DNA from: Acetatifactor aquisgranensis
GTDB lineage: Bacteria; Bacillota; Clostridia; Lachnospirales; Lachnospiraceae
Assembly (NCBI RefSeq): GCF_943193215.1
Contig: NZ_CALPDH010000025.1
Coordinates: 1-64,000 of the forward strand
DNA: 64,000 bases
Reading direction: 5' to 3'
Shown: positions 40,312 to 48,383 of the stretch, in pieces
Layout of the letters: each line of letters opens with the position of its first letter
Position numbering within the stretch: the stretch's first letter is position 1
Position numbers and translations under genes: made by a program
Notes under the pieces: generated by a model
The model's input: only the letters and a program-made list of their open reading frames with translations
Told to the model about the DNA's origin: nothing
Database searches by the model: none

Positions 40312-41325
40312 TCAGTTGTAAAATGCGGCCTGGATGCTGTTGTATCCGGCGATGCCGTCCTCCTTCAGGCTCAACCTGCGCTGTAGGGCCAGCGTGTCCT
40401 TCCGGGCAGTCTTGCCGAACAGTCCATCTACCGCCTGGCTGCGCGCCAGGATCTCATTGCAGCGCTGCTGCCACCATTCCACCAGATGACCTTTGGAGCC
40501 CACCACATAGTTTCCCTGGGAGAGCCTTGCCTTAAGGGCAATCTGGCTGCGGACATGCTGTGTCCCGGGCCCGTCCAGGCCGTCCTCCGAGAGGGGATTC
40601 CCGTCTGCGTCCCGGTATCCGTCCGCATTTGCCGCCGCCTGGAAGCCCTGGATGTTCAGGTTGCGCTTCTGTGGTCTGTGGATTGGAACTGTGCTCTCGG
40701 CGAAATCCGTGTAGAAGCGGTTCATGTCAACGCGCCCTGCCACCCCCGGAATCCTGCCGGAAGCGGTATACTGCCAGATGTCCACTGCCCGGGTCTCGCT
40801 ATCCAGAAGCGAGGATGTGTATCTGGCATACCAGACATACATCCGGCCGAGCTGCGCAGCAATCCGCTCCAGGTCAAAGTAATTGCGCATGTAATCCAGG
40901 TTGGTATAGATTACAGGGATATATCCGCCATCCCGGACTTTCTCCAGGAACGCTATGGCCATGTCCGTGGCCAATTCCCGGGTGATGGCCACGCCGTTCT
41001 TCCGTGCATAGTTCACACTGTCGTACTCGAAATCAAATGCCACCGGGCATCTCTCCCAGTACTTCGCCGCTTGGGCCATTGCGTATCCGGCCTCCGCCGC
41101 GGCCATATCCACAGTATACGCATATGAGAACCAATACAGCAGCACATCCACTCCCAGGTTGTAACAAGCCTGTGCATTAGGCACATAGCGCTGGTCGACA
41201 TTGTTCTTTCCGTACCCGGCCCGGATGCCTATGCGTTTGCATCCTGCATTCCGCACGCGTTTGATGTCCACCACGCCTTGGTGGACAGATATGTCCGGCC
41301 CCTCAAATAATGCCTTATTCTCCAT
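40312..41325 (-). CDS. phage-type endolysin, GH25 lysozyme
   Basis: A 337-residue muramidase. The GH25 barrel (about 1-200) has GPDISVHQGVVD with the conserved Asp, VAFDFEYDS with the catalytic Asp/Glu pair, and VDIWQYTASGRIPGV. The C-terminal part (about 225-337; LKARLSQGNYVVGSKGHLVE, VDGLFGKTARKDTLALQRRL) is a peptidoglycan-binding-like wall-targeting region. ATG 41325 lies 6 nt after AGGAGG and overlaps the end of a holin-like fragment, the usual holin-lysin order. It is the only prophage gene here that looks intact. Confidence 0.85.
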   Translation of the reverse strand: MENKALFEGPDISVHQGVVDIKRVRNAGCKRIGIRAGYGKNNVDQRYVPNAQACYNLGVDVLLYWFSYAYTVDMAAAEAGYAMAQAAKYWERCPVAFDFEYDSVNYARKNGVAITRELATDMAIAFLEKVRDGGYIPVIYTNLDYMRNYFDLERIAAQLGRMYVWYARYTSSLLDSETRAVDIWQYTASGRIPGVAGRVDMNRFYTDFAESTVPIHRPQKRNLNIQGFQAAANADGYRDADGNPLSEDGLDGPGTQHVRSQIALKARLSQGNYVVGSKGHLVEWWQQRCNEILARSQAVDGLFGKTARKDTLALQRRLSLKEDGIAGYNSIQAAFYN

Positions 41326-41479
41326 CTCCATCCTCCTTTGCCGCCACGTCAGCCTTCTCCTCCGCTGCCCGCTTCATATTCTTTGCCAGCGGCAGGAGGA
41401 ACGGCGGCATCTTGACTCCTATATCCACTATATGCTCCAGGATGCTGATTATTTCGTTGACAACAAGCCGCACCGCCAC
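41315..41479 (-). pseudogene. holin-like C-terminal fragment
   Basis: A 54-residue frame opens directly after a TAA and reads VVNEIISILEHIVDIGVKMP, then PFLLPLAKNMKRAAEEK and an acidic tail. This resembles the end of small phage holins encoded just before the lysin. No N-terminal membrane helix or ribosome site remains. Its stop overlaps the lysin start. Confidence 0.45.
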
Positions 41480-41483
41480 TATA

Positions 41484-41609
41484 TTTTATTGCTCCAATTT
41501 CATCTATTATGACGGCATGTGCATCAAGGCCGTCCAAGGTGTTCACATTGCTCCCTGACGCTCTGATGAAGTCTATATTCCCGGAAAATGCCCCTTCTCT
41601 TATCTGGCA
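41484..41609 (-). pseudogene. phage terminase large subunit fragment
   Basis: About 42 residues in one frame, including NIDFIRASGSNVNTLDGLDA followed by HAVIIDEIGAIK. The LDGL..H..I.DE pattern is the Walker B region of TerL ATPases of tailed phages. It directly follows, after an in-frame TAG, the HNH fragment. It ends where holin-derived sequence begins, so most of the terminase is deleted. Confidence 0.55.
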
Positions 41610-41819
41610 CTACACCCCTACGCGCGAGTCGCTCACCATTTTTGAGCCCCCTACGGTCTCCTGGGTGAGCGGCTTCCTGTGGTGCACGATGTATCCCGGC
41701 CTGCCGCGGCATTCCCCGCACAGGCCGCCGTCCGCCAGGATTCTGACCTTTATGTATGCGTCCCTGCACGTCAGCCACCTCTTGAATCTGTGGAATGCCT
41801 TCGCCCACTCCTGTGCCAT
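41610..41819 (-). pseudogene. phage HNH endonuclease, truncated
   Basis: From ATG 41819 the frame reads MAQEWAKAFHRFKRWLTCRD, then GLCGECRGRPGYIVHHRKPL. This is the N-terminal half of phage-packaging HNH endonucleases: W..CR..Y, the Cys pair, GYIVHH. The second Cys pair and Asn-His of the HNH core are missing; a TAG at 41610-41612 ends the frame. Confidence 0.6.
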
Positions 41820-42031
41820 CCCGGTCTCCCTCCATCCCTGCTGCCGCAGATATCCTCCCACGCAAAAGGACACGGCTGCTGCCGTGCCCCATATAGCGGA
41901 AGGAGCAGGCCGTTCGCGCCTACCCCTGATTCTTTTTTTGTAATGCTTCTTCTGCGCTTCCGGCCTTTCCCGGTCCCCCCTACAACGGCCTGCGTCACCG
42001 GATATCCGCTCCGATGATCATTTCCATCGCC

Positions 42032-42619
42032 TCATCCTTCAGCGGAGACGCCCGCCGCTACAGACGACGCATCCACCACCGCCGGCCCGTCTCCGGGGGC
42101 CTCCGCGTTCTCTGCGGCCTCCCTGGGGTCGGGGTATTGCTTTTCCTCCTCGTCCCCCCAGAGGGATTTGTGCTTCTCGCGCTTCTGGCGGCGCACCATG
42201 GCCCCTACGCTCTTGGCTGTCTGGTACATCTCCTCGCTGTATTCCATCAGCTTCTTCTCGTCAGATGCGGGCACGATATCGCCGCGCATGATGCGCCGGG
42301 CCACCTCCATGACCTTCGCCATGTCCTCGGCGTACTCCTCCGAGGCATCCGCCTGCTGGTCAGCCACCGCGGCGTTCCAGTAGGTGCAGTAGGTCTCCGT
42401 CAGCCTGCTGAGATACTCCTGGTACTCATCCTGCTTTTCATCCAGGGCCTCCAGGGTCAGCTCCAGCGTGGCCGCCTCGGTGGCGCACTGCTCCTTTTCC
42501 TCCGGCCGGATCTCCATCCGCCTGCGGAGGTTCTGAAGCTGCTTCGATATGCTGCTCTTCTCCTTCTGATATGCCCTGATCTGCTCCCTGTAGATTTCCT
42601 GCGCTTCCCCTATCTTCAT
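42032..42619 (-). CDS. uncharacterised coiled-coil protein
   Basis: A 195-residue, highly charged helical protein: MKIGEAQEIYREQIRAYQKE, long heptad-rich segments to about residue 90, then MAKVMEVARRIMRGDIVPAS and EKKLMEYSEEMYQTAKSVGA, and an Ala/Glu tail. I believe similar proteins are common in Lachnospiraceae without known function. GGCAGGGGG precedes the ATG. A close paralogue at 60031-60612 is broken by a nonsense codon. The region between this gene and its upstream neighbour contains a 19-bp tandem repeat. No membrane segment. Confidence 0.65.
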   Translation of the reverse strand: MKIGEAQEIYREQIRAYQKEKSSISKQLQNLRRRMEIRPEEKEQCATEAATLELTLEALDEKQDEYQEYLSRLTETYCTYWNAAVADQQADASEEYAEDMAKVMEVARRIMRGDIVPASDEKKLMEYSEEMYQTAKSVGAMVRRQKREKHKSLWGDEEEKQYPDPREAAENAEAPGDGPAVVDASSVAAGVSAEG

Positions 42620-42737
42620 AACGCCCCCTGCCTTTCCGGATAATGCCGCCGTGCTGCCCGCCCTGGCCGCCTGCCTTTACACCTATATCGTCCCGCCGTC
42701 TACCGAATGCCTTTTATTCTGCGAAATTCTACTTATT

Positions 42738-42794
42738 CCATGGAATGACCTATATTCCATGGAATGCCTTATATTCCATGGAATGACCTATATT
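42738..42794. repeat. three tandem 19-bp repeats
   Basis: CCATGGAATGACCTATATT, CCATGGAATGCCTTATATT and CCATGGAATGACCTATATT in direct succession, then a partial CCAT. Each unit starts with the palindrome CCATGG. They lie 119 nt upstream of the coiled-coil gene and could be clustered binding sites. Confidence 0.8.
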
Positions 42795-42924
42795 CCATTA
42801 TATCGTCCCATTCCCCCGAAAAAGTAAGGCTTCCGCCCGCCGAAGCCCCCGCCTGGTACACCGGTGCTTGAATTCCCGAGTAATCAGCGCTTGATGTCCG
42901 CGCCAGAACAAGGCAGAGGAAGGA

Positions 42925-42944
42925 GGCGATGCGGGTGCATCGCC
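42925..42944. other. short perfect hairpin downstream of GNAT gene
   Basis: GGCGATGC and GCATCGCC flank a 4-nt loop, 70 nt past the GNAT stop. No T-run; may be a weak terminator or RNA-stability element. Confidence 0.35.
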
Positions 42945-43013
42945 CCCTGGCGGCAACGCAGTACCGGGGTGGGCAGCCAGGGCTGATTGCTCAAGGATTC
43001 ATGCATCGGGGTA

Positions 43014-43478
43014 CTAAGGCTCCCGCGCCTCCAGATATCTCCGCAAAATCGGGGCGTCCTCCATCGCGGCTCCCCGGAAGCTTCCGTAAAACCTGTCCGC
43101 CTCCTCATTTCTCGCCCGGATCAGATAATACTGATCTATGCCGTTCCGGCCGCAGTCCTTTTCAAGCTCCGCGAAAAGCATCTGCGCAATCCCTCTGTGC
43201 CTGTAAGCCTTCAGCACATAGACCCAGTCCACATACGCCATCCGGTAGCCGTCCTGCATGCAGCCATAGAAATGGTATTCTATGCGTCCGACTACATTCC
43301 CGTCTTCCATCGCCAGAATGGATGTGGTCCCTGTGTAAAAGGAATCCGAAACCCTGTTCCTTATCCCCTCTTCATCGACTGTTTCAGCCGTCATCTTTTC
43401 AGGTTCTTCCCTCATCGCAGTCCTCAGATACGCGATATACGCTTCCGCATTCTCCTGGCCCAAACGTTCAAATGTCAT
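43014..43478 (-). CDS. GNAT family N-acetyltransferase
   Basis: A 154-residue acetyl-CoA-dependent acetyltransferase. The core strand-turn YVDWVYVLKAYRHRGIAQML contains the acetyl-CoA loop R.(x)RGIA, and IDQYYLIRARNEEADRFYGS is the C-terminal helix region. Start 43478 has AGGAGGG; the longer overlapping frame belongs to the APH gene region. It follows the kinase-like gene by 67 nt. Substrate unknown. Confidence 0.8.
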   Translation of the reverse strand: MTFERLGQENAEAYIAYLRTAMREEPEKMTAETVDEEGIRNRVSDSFYTGTTSILAMEDGNVVGRIEYHFYGCMQDGYRMAYVDWVYVLKAYRHRGIAQMLFAELEKDCGRNGIDQYYLIRARNEEADRFYGSFRGAAMEDAPILRRYLEAREP

Positions 43479-43545
43479 CCTTTCCCTCCTTTTTCCATGC
43501 CTGCCGCCGCATGTGCAGACATTTTCCCACTGTTCCTGAAACCGG

Positions 43546-44352
43546 TTACAGAAAAAGCCCGGCCACCTCCAGCTCCTGCCTGTTCGCCTCGTTGCCGTCC
43601 TCCACGCACCAGATGTTTTCCAGAACCGTCTCCATGAAAAAGAGCCTCCCGATATCCGCCTCCGGATAGCCTGTCTGCAGGCCCAACAGCCGGATGACCT
43701 CCCGGATATGCTCTCCGTCCGGACATGTATGGTCTGTGTCCAGCTCATTGAGTATGAACCTGGGCAGATCCATGATTGCCGGGCCAATGACCCCTTTTGG
43801 GTCGATCATGGCATAGCTCCCGTCAGTCCTGGACAGGATATTGTCGTGGTGCAGATCGCCGTGGAGGAGCACCCTGTCCGGATATCTCCCGAACACCTCC
43901 GCGCAGACTCCCCGCGCCTGAACCGCCAGGTCCGGAAGCTCCTCCGCCACAGGATTCTGCCTGCAATACCCGCAGATCCTCTCCAGCCAGTCCAGATAAG
44001 TCCCGCCCTCCTCCGCAGGCAGATGTATCCCGTCAAATACCCCGGAAAATATCCGGATCCGCTTCTCCAGGGACGCTTCCCTGCGCAGCACTGTCCCCGG
44101 GATAATGCGCTCCTCCAGAAGAAGCCCGGCACTCTCCTCATAGGCGTATACTTTACAATTATACGCGCCCGACAGCCCTGCCAGCATATGATGTTCGGAT
44201 TTCAGCTGCCCGATATTCCGGTCGATTTTCAGGATGACAGGGCCGAACTGCCGGGACTGTGCGGAGAAGACCGCCTTTGCGGGATACCGGTAGATCTCTT
44301 CGAAATGGCCCAGCTCCCATTTTTTTGCCGCATGATCTATCCTGCTCTCCAT
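43546..44352 (-). CDS. aminoglycoside/hydroxyurea phosphotransferase-like kinase
   Basis: A 268-residue small-molecule kinase of the APH(6)/hydroxyurea-resistance type. Catalytic loop HGDLHHDNIL (about residue 163) and metal site MIDPKGVIGP match the family. N-lobe residues about 30-100 include VILKIDRN with the ATP-binding Lys. It could confer resistance to streptomycin-like drugs, but family members also act on metabolites, so resistance is not asserted. It lies 19 nt after the HAD hydrolase gene and upstream of GNAT, likely one operon. Confidence 0.7.
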   Translation of the reverse strand: MESRIDHAAKKWELGHFEEIYRYPAKAVFSAQSRQFGPVILKIDRNIGQLKSEHHMLAGLSGAYNCKVYAYEESAGLLLEERIIPGTVLRREASLEKRIRIFSGVFDGIHLPAEEGGTYLDWLERICGYCRQNPVAEELPDLAVQARGVCAEVFGRYPDRVLLHGDLHHDNILSRTDGSYAMIDPKGVIGPAIMDLPRFILNELDTDHTCPDGEHIREVIRLLGLQTGYPEADIGRLFFMETVLENIWCVEDGNEANRQELEVAGLFL

Positions 44353-44371
44353 TCCGTTCTCCCCCTCCCCG

Positions 44372-45148
44372 TCATTCCATCAGCGATTCCAGGTACACCG
44401 CGATTCCGTCCTCGTCATTGCTGCCAATCACGAGATCCGCCGCTTCCTTTACCACGTCCAATGCATTCCCCATGGCGATTCCTCTGCCGCACAGCCGGAG
44501 CATCCCCATATCCGCGTAGTCGTCCCCAAAGGCCGTGACTTCCCCCAATCCAATCCCGCAGGCAGCGCATGCTTTCAATATCGCCGCTTCCTTGGTGACT
44601 CCCTTTCGGGTGAATTTATACCAGTATCCATCGGAGAACCGTATGCAATCGCAGTCATCCAGCAATTCCGCCAGCCTCCGGGCCTGACTGTCATCGAAAA
44701 TCTCCACGCACATCTTCAGGGAGTTCTGCCCGAAATCCCGGAAATCCGTATAGATGCTGTCGCCCCAGCTCCTGTCCTGCTCTTTCGGATCGGTTCTGTA
44801 ATTCCAATAGTGGGAATCTACCGTGTCTATGGTTATCTCACAGTCCATGCCGCATATGTTTCTGGCCGCCGCAATCATCTGTCTCGTCCGCTCCGCTGAA
44901 AACTCGGCCTTGTATATGTATTCGCCCCCGCGCTTTATCAGGGCACCGCCGCTGGCGATCAGGATGTCAGGGCGCAGCGCGTCTATGAACGACAGAGCGG
45001 TTTTCTCTCCCCTGGACGTGGACACGCCTATCATCATACCCTTCTCCCTGCATCTGTCCAGGGCCCGCAGCGTCCTCTCCGTTATCCTTTTGTCACTGCG
45101 AAGCAATGTGCCGTCCAAGTCGAACAAAAGCAGTCCGCACGTTTCCAT
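44372..45148 (-). CDS. Cof-type HAD hydrolase
   Basis: A 258-residue phosphatase of the HAD IIB (Cof) group: LLFDLDGTLLRSDKRI (nucleophile Asp), GVSTSRGEKT, KEAAILKACA and FGDDYADMGML (metal Asp). It dephosphorylates small metabolites such as sugar phosphates or cofactors; the substrate is unknown. ATG 45146-45148 is preferred since conserved sequence starts there; an ATG at 45193 is possible. First gene of the HAD-APH-GNAT cluster. Confidence 0.82.
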   Translation of the reverse strand: METCGLLLFDLDGTLLRSDKRITERTLRALDRCREKGMMIGVSTSRGEKTALSFIDALRPDILIASGGALIKRGGEYIYKAEFSAERTRQMIAAARNICGMDCEITIDTVDSHYWNYRTDPKEQDRSWGDSIYTDFRDFGQNSLKMCVEIFDDSQARRLAELLDDCDCIRFSDGYWYKFTRKGVTKEAAILKACAACGIGLGEVTAFGDDYADMGMLRLCGRGIAMGNALDVVKEAADLVIGSNDEDGIAVYLESLME

Positions 45149-45195
45149 TCTATGCGCCTTTCCGTCAGGCCTCCACTTTCTTTTCGCCTGCATCC

Positions 45196-45276
45196 TCAAA
45201 ATGTATAGTACATGAAATTACCGTTTTTGCGGAATCCATAATCGGTATACAGCAGCACGCCCATGTCGGATGCCAT
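45196..45276 (-). pseudogene. GNAT C-terminal scrap
   Basis: Twenty-six codons read MASDMGVLLYTDYGFRKNGN, then FMYYTF and a stop. The pattern ASDMG..LY..YGF is the last helix and strand of many GNAT acetyltransferases. Nothing of the acetyl-CoA site is left; it sits between the HAD gene and the sulfatase gene. Confidence 0.4.
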
Positions 45277-45401
45277 TATCTGCACAGTGCCGCATGATGC
45301 CGGGCCGCTGTACTGCCCTCCCGTCCATCATGCTCGTGATTCTGTCCTCATCATGATTGCTAATCTTTGCGATATCCTTTTGTCCGTGCAAAGCAATGAC
45401 C

Positions 45402-46880
45402 TCAGCCCTGTTTTTCATCAATCCACAGGATGGTCTCCCATACCTCCTGGCCATTGTTCTTCTGTTTTGTGCCGGGCGTGCTTCTTCCGCTGCGTATATA
45501 GCCAGTCAGAATCTCCCGCAGCGTTACGGCCATCTCGGGATACTTTGCTATGACATTTTGGGTCTCCCCGATGTCCGTCTCCAGGTCGTAAAGCTGAAAT
45601 TGCGGAGCGTCCTCCGGCTCCTCGCCAGGCTTAGGGTAGGACCAGCCACCGGATTCCGGACACATCTCCAGCTTCCATTTCCCCTTTCGAATGGACAGGG
45701 AGCCGTCTATGCTCTGATGCACGATATCCTGGCGCACTTCTGTTCGTTCCTCCGTCCACAGGGGGAGGTTGCTTACACTGTCCTCCCCCTCGTTTTCCTT
45801 CAGCGCGACGTCCAGGCAGTCCGCTATGGTCGCCAGGAAATCTGACAGGCATACCACTGCGCCGGATACGCTGCCGCCCCTGATTTTCTCCGGCCACTGT
45901 ACGATATACGGAATCCTGTGTCCGCCCTCATAGATATCCGCCTTGGCGCCTCTGAAATGGTAGCTGGGGCTATGCCCCTTCGCCTTCAACTCCTGGAAAT
46001 CCACAAAAGGACTGCAACCGTTATCCGAGGCGTATGCCAGGATGGTGTTCTCCAGCAGCCCTGTCTCTTCCAGTTTCCTGCTGATCCTCCCTACCACGTC
46101 GTCACAGTGTAGGACAAAGTCCCCATATTCGTTCGTCCCGGATTTTCCCAGGAACCGCCCGGCCGGCAGGATAGGCGCATGAGGGGCCGGCATGGCGAAA
46201 TAGATGAAGAAGGGGGCTTCCCGGTATTCCTCTATCTTTTCTAATACCTTATCGCAGAAATCATCCAAAACATTTTCATGGATGAAATCGGGGGCGGTAG
46301 GCCCTTCCCGCCAGAATTTCTTGCCCGTCCCTTTCGTCACCCGATCCGGCAGCGCTGTAAAGCGATTGTTCTCAATATAAATATAGGGCGGCATGTCCAA
46401 AGAGCCGCTGATTCCATAGTAGTAGTCGAAACCGTGCTCTGTGGGGGAGCCCTTGATCGATCCGGCATAATCGACCCCGTCACAGGCAGCAAAGCCTTCT
46501 TTCTCATAAAAGCCATCTGTCTTGGCAAAGTCCATCCCCAGATGCCATTTTCCCACCATGCAGGTACGGTATCCTTGGGACTGCAGCATGCTGGCTACCG
46601 TGGTGCGCCCTTCCTCCAGAATCGGAGCGGAATATCCCCCAATCACCTCCGACTTGAGAACCGAGCGCCAGTTGTACCTCCCTGTGAGAAAGCCGTACCG
46701 GGAAGGGGTACATACCGCCGCAGTGGCATGGGCATCCGTAAAACGCATTCCCCTTTCACACATGAGATCCAGGTTCGGCGTGGTAAAGGGACATTTTTCA
46801 TTAAAAGCGGAGATGTCTCCGTAGCCCATATCATCGGCCAAAATATAGATAATGTTCGGTTTTCTGTCTGTTCTATCCAC
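45402..46880 (-). CDS. sulfatase, Cys-type
   Basis: A 492-residue sulfate ester hydrolase of the arylsulfatase/GAG-sulfatase family. Metal site NIIYILADDMGYGD; signature CTPSRYGFLTGR, in which the Cys is converted to formylglycine; WHLGMDF and YASDNGCSPF complete the site. A Cys-type enzyme in an anaerobe needs a radical-SAM maturase, not present in this window. GTG 46880 is the likely start (AGGAGG at 46888-46893, 7 nt away). No signal peptide, so cytoplasmic desulfation of imported host or algal glycans is plausible. Confidence 0.85.
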   Translation of the reverse strand: MDRTDRKPNIIYILADDMGYGDISAFNEKCPFTTPNLDLMCERGMRFTDAHATAAVCTPSRYGFLTGRYNWRSVLKSEVIGGYSAPILEEGRTTVASMLQSQGYRTCMVGKWHLGMDFAKTDGFYEKEGFAACDGVDYAGSIKGSPTEHGFDYYYGISGSLDMPPYIYIENNRFTALPDRVTKGTGKKFWREGPTAPDFIHENVLDDFCDKVLEKIEEYREAPFFIYFAMPAPHAPILPAGRFLGKSGTNEYGDFVLHCDDVVGRISRKLEETGLLENTILAYASDNGCSPFVDFQELKAKGHSPSYHFRGAKADIYEGGHRIPYIVQWPEKIRGGSVSGAVVCLSDFLATIADCLDVALKENEGEDSVSNLPLWTEERTEVRQDIVHQSIDGSLSIRKGKWKLEMCPESGGWSYPKPGEEPEDAPQFQLYDLETDIGETQNVIAKYPEMAVTLREILTGYIRSGRSTPGTKQKNNGQEVWETILWIDEKQG

Positions 46881-47025
46881 CGTCCTTCCTCCTGCCCCTT
46901 CCCTCCGTGTAAGTTCCGTCTGCATTGTCAGAGAAGTCCAAATTACGGCTTTATCTGCACCTTCTTACAGACATGGTTATTTTATATTTCGGAACAGGGA
47001 GGCGTTTTCTTAACACGATTCTATT

Positions 47026-47127
47026 TATACTGCTTAACGATTTCACTTGCCGTGAAACCAGACTGCATAACGCTGGCTGGTTCAATCGCATGATTACATT
47101 AGGCAGGATTCAGCGTTATGCAGTATA
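47026..47127 (+). repeat. MITE-like repeat, subfamily B copy 2
   Basis: A 102-bp copy nearly identical to 28926-29027, with ends TATACTGCTTAACG and CAGCGTTATGCAGTATA. It sits upstream of the minus-strand sulfatase gene (146 nt before its GTG), in the same relation to its gene as B copy 1. Confidence 0.75.
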
Positions 47128-47201
47128 CCTTTCCCGCCATCCCCTTTTGAACCGGAGCGGCACATAGCTGCGCCACGCATCCCTCCGTGCCCCATAAGCC
47201 T

Positions 47202-48383
47202 TCACTCCGGAACCGAGACGCCCTCTTCGGACAGGTACCCCCTGGCCAGGGAACAAGCCCCCTCCACCACATTTCCCCCTTCCGCGTCGATGCCGCCCGT
47301 AAAGCTGACTACAACCACGTCTCCGACAGCAATGCCCTCGAACTCTATGTGGCGGCTGATCCGCACGTCATCCAGATAGATTTTGAAGCGCATGCCCTCC
47401 TTTTCGTCAGAGCACAAAATGGTATCATCCACTAAAATATACCGATCCGTGATTTCGGCAAGGGTACCGGCAAGGGAGGATGTGTAGGGCTCCGGCTCGG
47501 CTTCGATACCGTTTTCGGCCGCGTAAGAGAAGATCCGCTCCGCGGCTTCCCTGCCGATACGGAAGAGATAGGCATAATCGAATACGTTCGTCCAGATATA
47601 GCCGTCCTCCGTGACGCGGAACACCCTCTTGTAGACGCCCAGCGCGTCAGAGGTGGCGGTGAAGCTCAAGCTCCTGCCGTTTTCGGTCCAGCCGTCATCC
47701 TTGATGAATTCAGCGCTTCTGCAGGCGTTCAGCACCTCCCAGACATATGCGTCATCCTTTAGCCTGAAATGCCCCTTTTCCTCATATCCGTCATATTCCG
47801 TAAAATGCTCCAGGGGCAGGGTACGCTCCAGCGAATAGTCGTCCAGCATCTGGCCCAGGTCTGCCGGAGGCGCATATCCGCCATGACCGAATACATAGTA
47901 TCCCCCGTCCAGCTCTGCCGCCACGATTTTGTCTTCCGAAATCCCGATGACCCGATGCACCTCCACTGTCATATGATGCTCCTGGCCGGTATAGGCATCA
48001 TAGCCCCCCACATCATATCTGCCCAGCGCATCGCCGACACGAGAGGCCGCGACAGGCCCTCTCGAAAGGAATTCCTCTCCGTCCATGGCCAGGGTAGTGT
48101 ACTGCTCGGAAACCGTCTTATATTCCCAAGGCCATTCCATGGCAGACTCGCCTGCCGTGATATCCATATTTTTGTACTCCCGCGGAATCCCTCCTATGGA
48201 GACCCGGACGGAATCATCCTTCCGGGGAAGCTCTATCCCCGCAATGGCCAAAAGGGAGAGGCATGCCGCCGCGGCGCACCATCTCAGCCAGGCCGCCCTT
48301 CTCCTTTTCGGCATAGCGTCCGCCGCCTCTACATAGGCAGAATCAATAAGCTCCATCTTGTCCAAAAGCTCGTTTCCCCTCAT
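47202..48383 (-). CDS. single-span membrane protein, probable anti-sigma partner
   Basis: A 393-residue protein: cytoplasmic N terminus (about 1-32; NELLDKMELIDSAYVEAADA), one helix (AAAACLSLLAIAGIEL, about 36-52), and a large extracytoplasmic region with no recognised family. Its start overlaps the sigma-factor gene stop by 4 nt (ATGA), the typical arrangement for an ECF sigma factor and its membrane-bound antagonist. The outside domain probably senses an envelope signal; that is inference from position and topology. Confidence 0.65.
   Translation of the reverse strand: MRGNELLDKMELIDSAYVEAADAMPKRRRAAWLRWCAAAACLSLLAIAGIELPRKDDSVRVSIGGIPREYKNMDITAGESAMEWPWEYKTVSEQYTTLAMDGEEFLSRGPVAASRVGDALGRYDVGGYDAYTGQEHHMTVEVHRVIGISEDKIVAAELDGGYYVFGHGGYAPPADLGQMLDDYSLERTLPLEHFTEYDGYEEKGHFRLKDDAYVWEVLNACRSAEFIKDDGWTENGRSLSFTATSDALGVYKRVFRVTEDGYIWTNVFDYAYLFRIGREAAERIFSYAAENGIEAEPEPYTSSLAGTLAEITDRYILVDDTILCSDEKEGMRFKIYLDDVRISRHIEFEGIAVGDVVVVSFTGGIDAEGGNVVEGACSLARGYLSEEGVSVPE

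Noticed and set aside
40025..42030. Prophage attachment site at the tRNA-Lys 3' end
   Set aside because: No second copy of the tRNA 3' sequence was found on the far side of the prophage remnant within the window.
42738..42794. CRISPR array
   Set aside because: The 19-bp units are directly adjacent with no spacers and no cas genes are present.
43546..44352. Calling the APH-like kinase a proven antibiotic-resistance gene
   Set aside because: Catalytic motifs support a small-molecule kinase only; family members include non-resistance enzymes and the neighbours are generic.
46925..47167. Open frame containing HNAGWFNRMI upstream of the sulfatase
   Set aside because: It is translated from the B2 repeat; the same residues arise from B1 at 28926-29027.
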